A DNA stretch of 57,633 nucleotides from CADCVW01 sp035644935. GTDB taxonomy: Bacteria > Pseudomonadota > Alphaproteobacteria > Sphingomonadales > Sphingomonadaceae. Each line of letters opens with the position of its first letter. Positions within the stretch are counted from its first letter, which is position 1. The notes under the pieces were generated by a model that searched no databases, was not told the DNA's origin, and saw only the letters and a program-made list of their open reading frames with translations. This document shows, piece after piece, positions 1-9,200 of the stretch. The stretch spans positions 1 to 57,633 of the forward strand of contig DASQNO010000015.1 in the NCBI GenBank assembly GCA_035644935.1. Reading direction: 5' to 3'. The position numbers were made by a program, and so were the translations under genes.

Positions 1-1552
1 GTTCAAGCCGTACGACCCGGCCGAGGCGATCGGCGAGACGAGCCCAACCAACCCGGCACCCAATAAGGCCGCCAAGAAGAACAAGTGCGGTGCGTTCGGC
101 GCCATCCTGCTGGTCATCGTCGCGGTGGCGGTGACGGCGGTCGTGGCGCCATGGGCGACGGGCATCGCGGCCAAGGCCGGGTTCAGCGCCGTGGGCGCGG
201 CCGTTGTCGGCGGTGCGGTTGCGGGGGCGGCGGGCAGCATCGCCAGCCAGACGGTCGGCGTCGCCACCGGCATCCAGGACAAGTTCAGCTGGAAGGGCGT
301 GGCGCTGTCCGCGCTGAGCGGCGCAGTAGGCGGCGGTCTCGGCAAGGTGGGGGGCACGTTCGGCAAGTTCACGAACGGCGGCTCGCTTGCCGGCAACGTG
401 GTGAGAGGAGCGCTGGGCAGCACGATCACGCAAGGCGTTGCAGTCGCCACAGGCTTGCAGAAGAAGTTCGACTGGGCTGGCGTTGCGGCCGCCGGGATCG
501 CGGCGGGCGCCGGACACATCGTCGGCAACGCGCTGGGAGCGCAGAGCTTCAAGGTCGACCGGTCGCTCGGCAACGTCGCGGCCAACGCGCTGACCGGCGG
601 CGCCCGCGCCATCGCCAGCGCCGCGACGCGTAGTCTGATCGAGGGCACGAACTTCGGCGACAACGTGCTGGCCGCCCTGCCGGATGCCATCGGTCAGACC
701 ATCGGCGACTTCGTGGCGGACAGCATCACGAATCCTGAAACTTTGAAAGCTCGCTTGGCTCGCATCGAGCGCGAGTCAACAGCAATGGCCCTCGAAACTA
801 CAGCGACGGCCCAGACTACAACCGGCCCAGCCACGGCTACGCCAGTGACGTTGACGAACGCGGAAAAGCAAAGGCGGCTTCAAGCAGCCATGCCGGGCGC
901 GATTGCGGCTATTGGAGCTGCATCAACTAGCACCACGCTGGACGCAGCCGAGCAGACCGATTTGCAGGCAGCCGCGGCTACGCTGCGTAGGCGGGATATA
1001 AATTACACCTACGGTGTGATACCCAATCAACCGACTGCCGGCGCTGCCGCGAGAATGGAGAACGGTCGCGCTACGATAACGATTAATCTTAATTCACCCA
1101 CTTTGTTCAACGCGGACGGTACCGTGAACATGACGACGTTCTCCTCGTTCCTGGTCCATGAGGCACGGCACATCTCTGATGCGCGTTTCTACGGACAGCG
1201 TAACGGACCCTCGACGATTGCTCATGTGCGGCGTACCGAGCGCAATGCCTATCGGACTGAGGCAGCGTTCCTGAAGGCAACAGGCGGGGTCATGGGAATG
1301 ACTGACCTAAGCGGAGCAACCGTGCCGCTCACTCGAGCGAATGCGAACGTCGCGGCTGAAGGCTCGGTAAGATCGTGGGTGGGTGCAGCGGCGATATCCG
1401 CTCGGCAAACGAACGCAGCAATCGACCGAAGCTATGCCGATTATCGTCGGCGGGTCACGGCCTTTGACAGAGCTAATGGAACGCGTACCACGCTGAGCCC
1501 CAGACAGCCCCATGTGCCAATCCCCGTTTACCGTCCCCCCTCAAGTTATTGA
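1..1552 (+). CDS. C-terminal part of RHS-repeat polymorphic toxin with HExxH toxin domain
   Basis: The reading frame is open from base 2, so the gene starts outside the window. The first residues (FKPYDPAEAIGETSP, then a lysine-rich stretch and a hydrophobic segment) match the linker that follows the RHS core and LysM region in proteobacterial RHS proteins. Two related glycine/alanine-rich segments follow, each with a V-A-T-G-[IL]-Q-x-K-F-x-W signature. The last ~230 residues form a different domain with HEARH at bases 1157-1171 and a downstream ERNAYRTE segment (about 1230-1265), which suggests a zinc-metallopeptidase fold in which HExxH residues and a third acidic ligand bind zinc. The role is inferred: a contact- or secretion-delivered toxin tip. 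The short AT-richer gene immediately downstream fits an immunity gene. RHS assignment is strong; peptidase activity is tentative. Confidence 0.8.
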   Translation, partial: FKPYDPAEAIGETSPTNPAPNKAAKKNKCGAFGAILLVIVAVAVTAVVAPWATGIAAKAGFSAVGAAVVGGAVAGAAGSIASQTVGVATGIQDKFSWKGVALSALSGAVGGGLGKVGGTFGKFTNGGSLAGNVVRGALGSTITQGVAVATGLQKKFDWAGVAAAGIAAGAGHIVGNALGAQSFKVDRSLGNVAANALTGGARAIASAATRSLIEGTNFGDNVLAALPDAIGQTIGDFVADSITNPETLKARLARIERESTAMALETTATAQTTTGPATATPVTLTNAEKQRRLQAAMPGAIAAIGAASTSTTLDAAEQTDLQAAAATLRRRDINYTYGVIPNQPTAGAAARMENGRATITINLNSPTLFNADGTVNMTTFSSFLVHEARHISDARFYGQRNGPSTIAHVRRTERNAYRTEAAFLKATGGVMGMTDLSGATVPLTRANANVAAEGSVRSWVGAAAISARQTNAAIDRSYADYRRRVTAFDRANGTRTTLSPRQPHVPIPVYRPPSSY

Positions 1553-1561
1553 GGAAACTTG

Positions 1562-1984
1562 ATGCGCAAGCCAGGAATCTCGGTAGCCTTCATCTCGTTC
1601 TTGAGTTGCATGACGGTATCTTGCGCTATCGATGGTCCAGTGACGGCTCCGGAGATTGAAGGTCTAGAGAATCAAGAGAAACTCGGTGCCGTTTACTACG
1701 GCGCGAGCAAGTGCGGGGACTGTAAGATGACCAAAGATGAGTTCACGGTCTCTTGGACCATCCATTACGGCTATCGGTTACATCCGGTCGATGACTACGA
1801 TACCATAATCATTCCTGAATTTCCGAAAGATGATGTTCTACAGAATTTTAATCAATTTTTTTCTAATGAAAATCTAAGTCAGCGTCTCGGTAAAAGGACT
1901 ATCTGCGCGTGTTTGGGCGAACATCGTGAGGAAGATGGCGCAATTTTCTATAAGGTTCACGAGGCCCGGTTATTCGCCAAGTGA
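1562..1984 (+). CDS. Small lipoprotein, candidate immunity protein of the RHS toxin
   Basis: The protein is 140 residues. ATG at 1562 is preferred because GAGGA lies about six bases upstream, overlapping the RHS stop codon. The N-terminus has a basic start, a hydrophobic stretch and cysteines in a lipobox-like context (FLSCMTVSC-A), so a secreted lipoprotein is likely. The mature part has a CGDC motif and a further CAC motif and no family I recognise. It follows the RHS tip by 9 bases and is visibly richer in A+T than its neighbours, as toxin-immunity genes often are. A periplasmic lipoprotein would fit a toxin acting in the periplasm. Function is inferred from position only. Confidence 0.6.
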   Translation: MRKPGISVAFISFLSCMTVSCAIDGPVTAPEIEGLENQEKLGAVYYGASKCGDCKMTKDEFTVSWTIHYGYRLHPVDDYDTIIIPEFPKDDVLQNFNQFFSNENLSQRLGKRTICACLGEHREEDGAIFYKVHEARLFAK

Positions 1985-2094
1985 GGAGTAGGGGTGTCGG
2001 TTACAGGTGCAACAAATCCAGCACCCTAGTCTCTAGACATAAGGTGCTGAAGCCCTCGAATAGACCGCTGTCCTACAAGCCTCCGATATATAAG

Positions 2095-2120
2095 CTAACG
2101 GGCTAACGGGCTAACGGGCT
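2095..2120 (+). repeat. Tandem 8-bp repeat, three copies
   Basis: The unit CTAACGGG occurs three times in a row plus two more bases, ending exactly at the first possible ATG (2121) of the next gene. It occupies the place of a ribosome-binding site. Copy-number change here would alter spacing rather than reading frame. Confidence 0.85.
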
Positions 2121-2141
2121 ATGCGAGTGGACCGGGTGTGT

Positions 2142-2531
2142 ATGGCTGCTAAAACGTCGTCGCTTTTAATCACAGCAGCATTGGCGTTAGCGGCCTGTAA
2201 AAAAGAAATTCCCGTGATGGCGGAAGTTAGATCGCCGTCCGACATAACTTTTATAATCCCGGATGAGTACCGAAGAGACTTTTGCCTGAACTCGGCTGAA
2301 CTTAGATCCGTCAGTGGCGGTGAATCCGAGGCCCCGATATGGAGAGCGCGGTTGACGCCGGTAAATGGCGCGCCATGTGATTACCAGATACGTTTTTCAA
2401 ACGCCGCGCGAAACTTTAAGGTCGTGCGGTCGGTATCAGCTCTGTCGGCAGGTGAGTACGAGGTGGTGATCGATGGAGGAGTGTCGACCGCTCGTTCTCG
2501 CTTTGAAGTCGGGGCAGCAAGCTTCGAGTAG
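2142..2531 (+). CDS. Small lipoprotein of unknown function in RHS locus
   Basis: About 129 residues. ATG at 2142 places a classic lipoprotein signal at the N-terminus: MAAKTSS, a hydrophobic run and the lipobox LALAAC followed by KK. An in-frame ATG at 2121 is also possible but adds a charged leader. The mature domain (two cysteines, beta-rich looking) matches no family I know. Lying between an RHS toxin tip with its candidate immunity gene and a displaced RHS core fragment, it could be the immunity gene of a lost toxin tip. The low-GC composition matches its upstream neighbour. Confidence 0.6.
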   Translation: MAAKTSSLLITAALALAACKKEIPVMAEVRSPSDITFIIPDEYRRDFCLNSAELRSVSGGESEAPIWRARLTPVNGAPCDYQIRFSNAARNFKVVRSVSALSAGEYEVVIDGGVSTARSRFEVGAASFE

Positions 2532-2581
2532 TATGCTGTACGTCGGTCACCTGCCATGACTGCGTTATGACCGACTACTGA

Positions 2582-2962
2582 TTTGATTACGACGGCAACG
2601 GCGCGCTGACCTCGGCCTATGTCGCCGACGGCCGCCCGCGCTCGATCACCTACATCAACGACATGGCCGGCCAGGTCATCCGCCGGGACGAACAGGACAA
2701 CCGCTACCCGGCGTACAACCGCCCGTACGAGAACGGCGACCCGCACGAGATCTGGTTCCGCAACGCCGGCAAGCAGACGGGGTATACGGGGAACAACGGC
2801 ACCACCGACACCGACTATGCCAACTTGATCGCGGCTCGCACGCGCGCGGCGCCGACGCAGATCACCGTGACGGCTGCGAACATGTTCTTGGTGTCGCTCC
2901 CCTTGCACGCTGCGGGCTGGCTGACTGCGGCGCGAAGGCTGGAATCACGCATTTCACGCTAG
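2582..2962 (+). pseudogene. Displaced RHS/YD-repeat core fragment
   Basis: Directly after a stop at 2579-2581 the frame reads FDYDGNGALTSAYVADGR, then YINDMAGQVIRRDEQDN and AYNRPYENGDPHEIWFR. These are typical YD-repeat and post-core sequences, corresponding to the part of an RHS protein that lies just upstream of the LysM region. There is no start codon at its beginning, and after about 85 residues the RHS similarity fades into unrelated sequence before the stop. It is therefore an orphan core piece, as found where new RHS tips have displaced older ones. The GC content returns to the chromosomal level here. Confidence 0.7.
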
Positions 2963-3875
2963 GGTTCTCAGGTGCCGCGAACCTACCGTTAAGCAGAGTG
3001 CTCATGCTTCTTTTATTCCAACGAAGGTTCATAGCGGAGCGCTTAATCCCGAAGCTTGTGTGGGGGAGAATGTGGGGCGCGGGCTGCGGTATTCGCCAAA
3101 AAGGTAAGTCGATCAGTTACTTAGAATTGGGATGTGACTCCCTCCCTCTCCGCCATTCCATCCTGATCAGCTCGTACATGTCTCAGGCTACTGAACGGCT
3201 GCATTTACCGCGCTACAGGCGTCTTGAGCCGTCCGTGCTGATCCGGTTTAAACCCGAGAAATTCGCACGGGATTGGCATGTACCGCAAGGATCTCGGCAA
3301 AAAGAGGTGCACGCGAATCTGGGTGCGGCTTCCATGCGCTACCCTCGGCCGGACCGATGCTTTCACCCGTTACTGTCGTTCAGCGCAGCGTGGCTCTTGA
3401 TCAACGCCGACATTCGCCAACACAAGCGTGTCGCTCGTCGAGCATGCGGTTGCGAGATTATGGGCATCTGCGACCAATCGCCGACGTCACAATTGCTGAG
3501 GTTTTCCAGGTAATGGCCCGGAAGCATATGGGTCAGGGCGCTACGACGGAGATCGCCGAGCGCGGGACGACCCAAAGCCTGAGCGTCGTGCCCTCCGGCG
3601 CGCTGACGACATATGACCTGGCTTCGTCTCCACCAGGCCGCACGAAAGCCCCTGTTGCGCCCTGCGTGGACAAAACGGGTGACTGACAGAGCAGGAATTG
3701 GGGCAGCTGCGATGAAATCCGAATGCTCGATGCCGAGATGTGCCCGCTTACGCTGATGGTCGGCGGACCGGGCTCGTGCAGCAAGCGAAGCTGCCCTACG
3801 ATGTTCCAAGAAGGGCGACGCAGGAGAAGCCCGCGCTGCTTGAACGCCATCGCGAACTAGCTCGCAGCCTTCTGA
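2963..3875. other. 913 bp without a convincing gene; tRNA-Ser-like 3' end
   Basis: Several overlapping open frames exist on both strands (for example 2998-3513 plus and 3533-3850 minus), but none shows a recognisable domain or a convincing start. Bases 3139-3154 match the 3' end expected of a tRNA-Ser (acceptor strand CCTCTCC, G, CCA, preceded by CCCTC) without the rest of a tRNA. This could be an attachment-site remnant. The remainder looks like degraded accessory DNA. Confidence 0.4.
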
Positions 3876-6005
3876 TTAGAACGTGCCGCGTACGCTGAAG
3901 GAGAAGATCGGGCCGATAAGGCGATTACGTGTCTCAATGAAGCTAATAGGGGCTGTGTTTCGCCGCCCGTCGTACACGATCCGGTCCCAGCGGCTGCGCG
4001 CATTCAGCAGATTGCCCGCGGTCGCCCGCACGGTGAGCCCGAGCACGTCCTTGTTCTCTACGAAAACGCTGGCGAACACCGGCTCTTCGAACTGGCGCCC
4101 GACCTCGTTGAGACGGAATGAGCGGGTTACGTGTGTATAGTTCGCGTTAATGCCGTAGGCCCAATCGCTTACGGGAATGTCATGCCGAAAGGCAAATTCG
4201 ACTAATTGATCCGTGAAACCACTGTAATCACGGATCTCGCCCGTTAGCGGGTCCTCGATCCTGCTTAGTTGCGCAAGTGCGCGAAGATTTATCTTAGCGC
4301 CTTTCAATCCGAAGGGATCGAGCTGAAACGTACTTGTCCAGTCGACGGCATAAGCTTGCCCTCGGGCGATATTGCCAGGGGACTCGCCACTCGCGCCGAT
4401 CGGAATGATGTCGACGAGGTCTTCCTGCAAAGCGGCAATCAGGTTAACCTTCGTCCGGCCATACGCGCCCAGATCTTTTGCGAGTTCGAGCTCGAACCGC
4501 CATTGCTGGGTAGGCACTAGGTCCGGGTTTCCAGCGTTCTCGTTGTCATTGTCGAGAAAGACCCGGGCGAGGAACTGGCCGAAATTGAGCTGGCCGACGC
4601 GTCGGATCGCTTTGAGATTGGCGCTGAATGTCGGCGTGACCTGTGCGGACACCGACAAGGAACCCCTGGGACGAAAGAAGCTACGCTCTTTTCCTCCAGG
4701 ACCTTCCTGGACTATTGTCGAGTATTCACCCCCAGCGACAAGCTGTAGCTTTACCTTGTTCGACAGAGGGCGGCCTATCGTCAGAAGGCTCTCGTAACGG
4801 TCCTCGCTTACCGTGCCCGTGCCGCCCGGAAAGGCGACTTCCTCGAAGTCGCCGTCGTTAGCGAGCACGAAAAGCCTTGAGACGTTCTCCAGGCTGTTGA
4901 AGGCGGCTTCACCTGAGACCTGTAAATCTGTCCGGCCCATTTTTCAACGGTACTCGGCGCGACCGATTAGCTCTTTGGAAGCGCCGTCCCGGATGAAGCG
5001 GTTTCCGACGTCGGGTGCACCGTCTGAAAAGCTTGTAAGCGCGGTTTGCGTGAAAGGTTCGTCGAAGTAGCGTTTCAGCCCGATCAGTTTAAGTCGACCA
5101 TCCAGCAGCGCGAACTCGTAGTCACCGCTGATCTCGTAATTATGTCCCTTCTCGCCCTGACTGATCAGCCGCAACTGGTCCGGACCCGTGACGCGGTCTC
5201 GCTTACCGACCTCATTATAACAATAATTGAAAAAGCGGCCGAGCAGATTGAGGTTGCCGACCGAGGACCCAGGTCCGTCGAGCTTGAATTGGCCGGACAG
5301 ATGGGGCTGATCGAAATTGCCTGTAAACTGATCCTGGCGGGTCTCGAAAAGGGCTCCGCCGCGCTCGATGGTCGTTGGACCTCCCGCCGCGCTTCGGCTG
5401 CCATTGTTCTGGAAGCTCAGCGTGTACTCGACCGGTCCCGCGGTACCGCTGACCGACACGTCTCCGCGGGTAAACAACGGGTCCGCATAATGCGCACGGA
5501 ATTCCGGCCGGTAGCTGAACTGACCGGAGAATGTCTGGGCCTCGTATATGATGTTGGCGACTTGCCCCGTGAGCCCCGGCACATCGAGCTCGGCTGCATC
5601 GACGATCTCGATCCGCTTCACGTTGCCCGCGGGGATCGCCTGCAGCGCGGTAACAGGGTTGGTCGACTTACCGGATATCCGTTCGCCATTGAGCAGAATG
5701 TTGCCGGAGGCCTGTCCGAGACCCCGCTCGCCCGTGTTTTCACCGCGGATGTTGAAACCGGGCACCTGGTTCAGCATCTCCAGCGCCGTTCGCGGAGCAA
5801 ACCGTGTGAAGTCAGCGGGCGCGTAAACGCGTTTATTGCCAAGAGGCACCGACATCGGCGGGGGAGCATCGCCCGTTTGGGGCTTCACACCCTGCGCGGC
5901 TGCAGGCACCACAAGGCCAAGCACTGACGCGCAGCTGAGCAGAACCGCCAGGCCCCCGCCCGTCGTTGGCCTTGAGCCAAGAACGTTCACAAGCGCCTCC
6001 CCCAT
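3876..6005 (-). pseudogene. TonB-dependent outer-membrane receptor with in-frame TGA
   Basis: One frame of about 709 codons is interrupted by a single TGA at 4944-4946. The N-terminal half (from ATG 6005) has a signal peptide ending near AAAQG and a plug domain (ALEMLNQVPGFNIRGEN, ILLNGERISGK, VKRIEIVDAAELD). The half after the stop continues in the same frame as beta-barrel strands and ends in an aromatic residue (VRGTF), typical of BAM substrates. Context EYR-stop-KMGRTDLQ suggests that a Trp codon (TGG) mutated. It is the last gene of a minus-strand BlaI/M56/repeat-lipoprotein operon and starts 9 bases after its neighbour. The substrate is unknown. It could be inactive, or the stop could be a sequencing error. 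Confidence 0.85.
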
Positions 6006-6014
6006 GTTTCTGTT

Positions 6015-6923
6015 TTAACGAGGCTCGCTGCTGCGCGGAGGTCGCACCCCGGCCATGCGCATGCGCGTCAACTGGTCGATACCAGGTCTGCCGACGCCGG
6101 CTTGAGCAAAGCCCCGGATGTACTCGGTCGTGACGCCATGGATTCGTAACTCCACAAGCTTCTTTGTCGGAATTCCAGCGTAGCCGAGCTCGTCCAGCTC
6201 CCGAATGTAATCAGGGGTTATCCTAAAAATCTTGAATTGCACCAAATCTTCGACGGGAAGATTGGCGTATCCCAATTTGCGCAATTCCTGGATATAGGTG
6301 GGCTCCACCTTAAAGACCTTGAACTGCACAAGGTCACCGATGGTCCGCAGCCGGTACCCGCTGGCGGCAAGCTCCCGCACATACCCGGGCGTGACCTTGA
6401 AGATACCCAAGCTTACGATCCCGTCGATATCCGGCTTGGGATAGCCATGCCGCGCCAGTTCATCGAGCACGGCGAGATCAACGCCGCTCATCGTTAGATT
6501 GAAAAGCTCCCGATCGTTTGCCCGTCCGATGCCACGCAACGCGAGCGCATCGGCAAATCGTTGGTTCGCGGTCAAGCCGCAAGTGCCCGCTCCAGCGCGG
6601 AACCGGGCCTCGCCATTGCAATCAAGCCGGCCGGCGGGCTGAACGTAGTGAAAGCGGATCGGGCGTGTTCCGCCACTCTGCAGATCTGCGCTGGAGAGCC
6701 CTTCGAACTCCGACAGGGCGAAGGTTCGCGAATGCGAGGTGCGCGAGCGATCGTCGCGTCCCGTTCGCGCTTCAAAGCTGAGTTGCACTTCACCCCTTGC
6801 GAGCTGCGATGGGCTGGCCGTCAGGCTCCAGCCAATGGGTTGATCAGGGATCGCCGATCGAGCGGCGCATGCAGCTATCAGGGAAGCGGCCGCCAGAATG
6901 CCGAGCTTCAAGGCGCTGATCAT
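6015..6923 (-). CDS. Lipoprotein with C-terminal 29-residue repeats
   Basis: 302 residues. The N-terminus MISALKLGILAAASLIAAC is a lipoprotein signal. Residues ~25-135 form a domain I do not recognise, with two cysteines. From ~150 onward there are about five repeats of 29 residues of the form F-K-[VI]-F-[KR]-[VI]-x-P-x-Y-[IV]-x-E-L-x-x-L-G-Y. The same repeat type ends the neighbouring M56 peptidase. The gene lies 93 bases after that peptidase and just before the TonB receptor, on the same strand. Repeats may mediate contact between periplasmic parts of the system; this is inference. Confidence 0.75.
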   Translation of the reverse strand: MISALKLGILAAASLIAACAARSAIPDQPIGWSLTASPSQLARGEVQLSFEARTGRDDRSRTSHSRTFALSEFEGLSSADLQSGGTRPIRFHYVQPAGRLDCNGEARFRAGAGTCGLTANQRFADALALRGIGRANDRELFNLTMSGVDLAVLDELARHGYPKPDIDGIVSLGIFKVTPGYVRELAASGYRLRTIGDLVQFKVFKVEPTYIQELRKLGYANLPVEDLVQFKIFRITPDYIRELDELGYAGIPTKKLVELRIHGVTTEYIRGFAQAGVGRPGIDQLTRMRMAGVRPPRSSEPR

Positions 6924-7016
6924 GTTAGTATACTCCAGGCAAGAGGAGGGCGTGGCCCCAGGAAGGGGCGAGAAAACTGGTCTGCGAGAGGTGCGGGCGG
7001 GTTCGGCGGACGACCG

Positions 7017-8816
7017 TCAGCCGTCGGGATCGCTACCTGGTTCGCGCTGGCGAGTGGGCCTGTTCACGGGGCCGAACTCGGCAGCGTCGACGCCGAAAAT
7101 CTTCATTCTGACGAGTTCGGCCGCAGTGAGTTCGGTAAACCCTGCTCGTCGAAGCTTGCGGATGTAGTCCGGCGTCACGCCGCGGGCTCGCATGTCGACG
7201 ATCTCACGCATGGACAAGCCACGGTACCCAAGTCCCGCCAGTCCAATGAGATAGTATGGATCAACGCCCATGATCTTTGCGGTTTGCAGATCACCGACCT
7301 TCAGGTTTGCGTAGCCTGCGCTTGCTAGACCACGGACATAGGCGGGAGTGACTCCATGAATTCGTAGCGCGAGCAGTTGGGACTCTGACAGGCTGCGGAG
7401 CTGCGGGCTGGCCGCGGCAAGCCCCGTTGCGTACTCCGGTGTAACGCCGTGGATTCTACGGGAAATGAGAGCATCTACGTCAGGAAGAGCCCCGGGCGTT
7501 GCGTGTGCAGTCGCCTGAGCGGCTGCCGATAACCGCGTTGATGCCATCGCCAGCGAAGTCTTCAGCGTCGCCATCCGCGTTGGTGGGACGGGAGGAGTAG
7601 GGGGAGTTGTCGACGGCACGCGAACAACCACAGGGCTTGGGCTCGCGACTGCGGCGACGGAGGGTGGAGCCGCCTGATCAGTCATTGTCGGTGTTGGCGT
7701 CTCGCCCAATGAAGCCGGGGAGGTCGCGGAAGTTGGGCTTTGCTCAGCCAGGGCGGCTCTAAATGGCCGCAACGGCTGCGGCGCCGGCGGGGTGATGATG
7801 TAATCGACTAGCTCTTCGGGGCCAGTCTCGGCCAATGGCAGGCCAGGTGCCACGGGCGTAAGCGCCGCCAAGGGGGCAGACAGAATCACCGCAGCCACTG
7901 AGCAGATCAGCGCCCATGTGCGGCGTGCCGGCGCTCGCGACAGCCCGCGGTCGAGCACGCGCGCTACTCGGCGCGATAGTGAACTCTTCCCTGGGGCAAC
8001 GCCATGGGCAGCAAGCAGAAGCGCCTTGTTCTCGTGACGGGCGGCTCCGACCAGGAGTGACGCATAATCGGCACCATCGACTTGGCTGTGCAGAACAGCA
8101 TCGTCGGCGGCCTCTTCACGCAGCTGGTGGCATTCCGCAGCCAGCTTCCAGACTAGCGGATTGAACCAGAAGGCTGCTGTTGCAAGCCGCGCCACGAGTA
8201 GTTTGGCCCAGTCTAGCCGGGCCACGTGCGCCAGTTCGTGTGCAATAATAGCTTCTGCCTCGTGCGTTGCCGCCAAGGCCCTTGGATCGAGCAGAATGAC
8301 CGGGTGCATGACGCCCCAGCTGACGGGCGAGACGAGATCGTCGCTAACAAGAAGCGCGGTGCCATGCTTGAAGCCCATGCGCCGCTGCGCGTGCGCGAGA
8401 GCGGAAAGCCAGGGCATGTCGATCAGAACCGATGCACGCGCTCGCAGAACGAACAGCCGGGCGACAGCGGCGACCGTTAGAAGCATCAGCATCACTGCGG
8501 GAACAAGGTACGCCCAAATGAGCAGTCCCATCTCATTGATCTGCTCGGGGACAAGCGGTGCACTCGCACCCGCGACATTCGGGCCATACGAAGCGGTTTC
8601 GGCAAGCGCGGCGGGCAGTGCGGCAGGTGCTTCGATGGCCCAAGCCGGCAAGAAGATCACCGCAACCGGCAGCAGCAAGGTCGCAACGAGTCCGGCGTGG
8701 GCGACCATGGAGCGTTCCGCCGCAGTGCGGTGCCGCAGAAAGTGAAGCAGTAGGATGGCCCCGCCACTAGTGACGACGGATTTCCAAGCCAGTTCCAGAA
8801 GCAGGCTTTCCATCAC
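7017..8816 (-). CDS. M56 (BlaR1-type) membrane metallopeptidase with C-terminal repeats
   Basis: 599 residues. N-terminal membrane helices (residues ~10-50 and ~95-125) flank the BlaR1/MecR1 peptidase domain. The zinc motif HELAH is at residues 193-197, in the context AIIAHELAHVARLDW, with a downstream REEAADD segment. A further helix lies near 310, followed by a proline-rich linker and then four or more 29-residue repeats (RIHGVTPEY, LRIHGVTPAYVRGLASAGY and so on). In this family the peptidase senses a signal at the membrane and cleaves a BlaI-type repressor. The start overlaps the repressor's stop by 4 bases, so the two are translationally coupled. The sensor is probably not a beta-lactam-binding domain, as none is seen. 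Confidence 0.88.
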   Translation of the reverse strand: MMESLLLELAWKSVVTSGGAILLLHFLRHRTAAERSMVAHAGLVATLLLPVAVIFLPAWAIEAPAALPAALAETASYGPNVAGASAPLVPEQINEMGLLIWAYLVPAVMLMLLTVAAVARLFVLRARASVLIDMPWLSALAHAQRRMGFKHGTALLVSDDLVSPVSWGVMHPVILLDPRALAATHEAEAIIAHELAHVARLDWAKLLVARLATAAFWFNPLVWKLAAECHQLREEAADDAVLHSQVDGADYASLLVGAARHENKALLLAAHGVAPGKSSLSRRVARVLDRGLSRAPARRTWALICSVAAVILSAPLAALTPVAPGLPLAETGPEELVDYIITPPAPQPLRPFRAALAEQSPTSATSPASLGETPTPTMTDQAAPPSVAAVASPSPVVVRVPSTTPPTPPVPPTRMATLKTSLAMASTRLSAAAQATAHATPGALPDVDALISRRIHGVTPEYATGLAAASPQLRSLSESQLLALRIHGVTPAYVRGLASAGYANLKVGDLQTAKIMGVDPYYLIGLAGLGYRGLSMREIVDMRARGVTPDYIRKLRRAGFTELTAAELVRMKIFGVDAAEFGPVNRPTRQREPGSDPDG

Positions 8817-9187
8817 TCTCGCCCTTTCCGCGCGGCGGCGATGGCCCGTTCGAGTTCATCGAGTTCGCGCTCGTCCAATTTGTCTGACATCCCCAGGAGT
8901 GCACTCGCCGCGCTTGCCGGGGAGCCGTTGAAGAAAACGCGTACGATCTGGCTCAGCGCCGAACGCCGCGCGGCCTTCTCCGGAACGCGGGGCGCGAACA
9001 TGAGACCGCGTTCGCTTGGCGTCCGTTCGACAAAGCCTTTGTCTTCCAGCCGCTTCAACATGGCTCGCACCGCCGAGTCGCTGAGAGCAACGGGCAGGAA
9101 CTCACGAACTTCACTGACGAGCGAAGGACCACGCTCGTAAAGAATGTCGACGATCTCTCGTTCGCGAGGAGGAAGTATCGCAAGCAT
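8813..9187 (-). CDS. BlaI/MecI-family transcriptional repressor
   Basis: About 124 residues from ATG 9187. A longer in-frame start at 9244 is rejected because it lies upstream of the operators. A winged-helix domain (MLAILPPREREIVDILYERG, then DSAVRAMLKRLEDKGFVER) is followed by a C-terminal helical dimerisation part (ALLGMSDKLDERELDELERAI). The family dimerises on TACAnnTGTA-type palindromes and is inactivated by cleavage by the partner M56 peptidase. Two such palindromes lie just upstream. It is the first gene of a minus-strand operon with the M56 peptidase, repeat lipoprotein and TonB receptor, and most likely represses that operon. Confidence 0.9.
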   Translation of the reverse strand: MLAILPPREREIVDILYERGPSLVSEVREFLPVALSDSAVRAMLKRLEDKGFVERTPSERGLMFAPRVPEKAARRSALSQIVRVFFNGSPASAASALLGMSDKLDERELDELERAIAAARKGRE

Positions 9188-9200
9188 GAAAGCGGCCCCA

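Noticed and set aside
2998..3513. 171-residue open frame on the plus strand
   Set aside because: No domain, no ribosome-binding site, irregular composition, and the tRNA-like fragment lies inside it.
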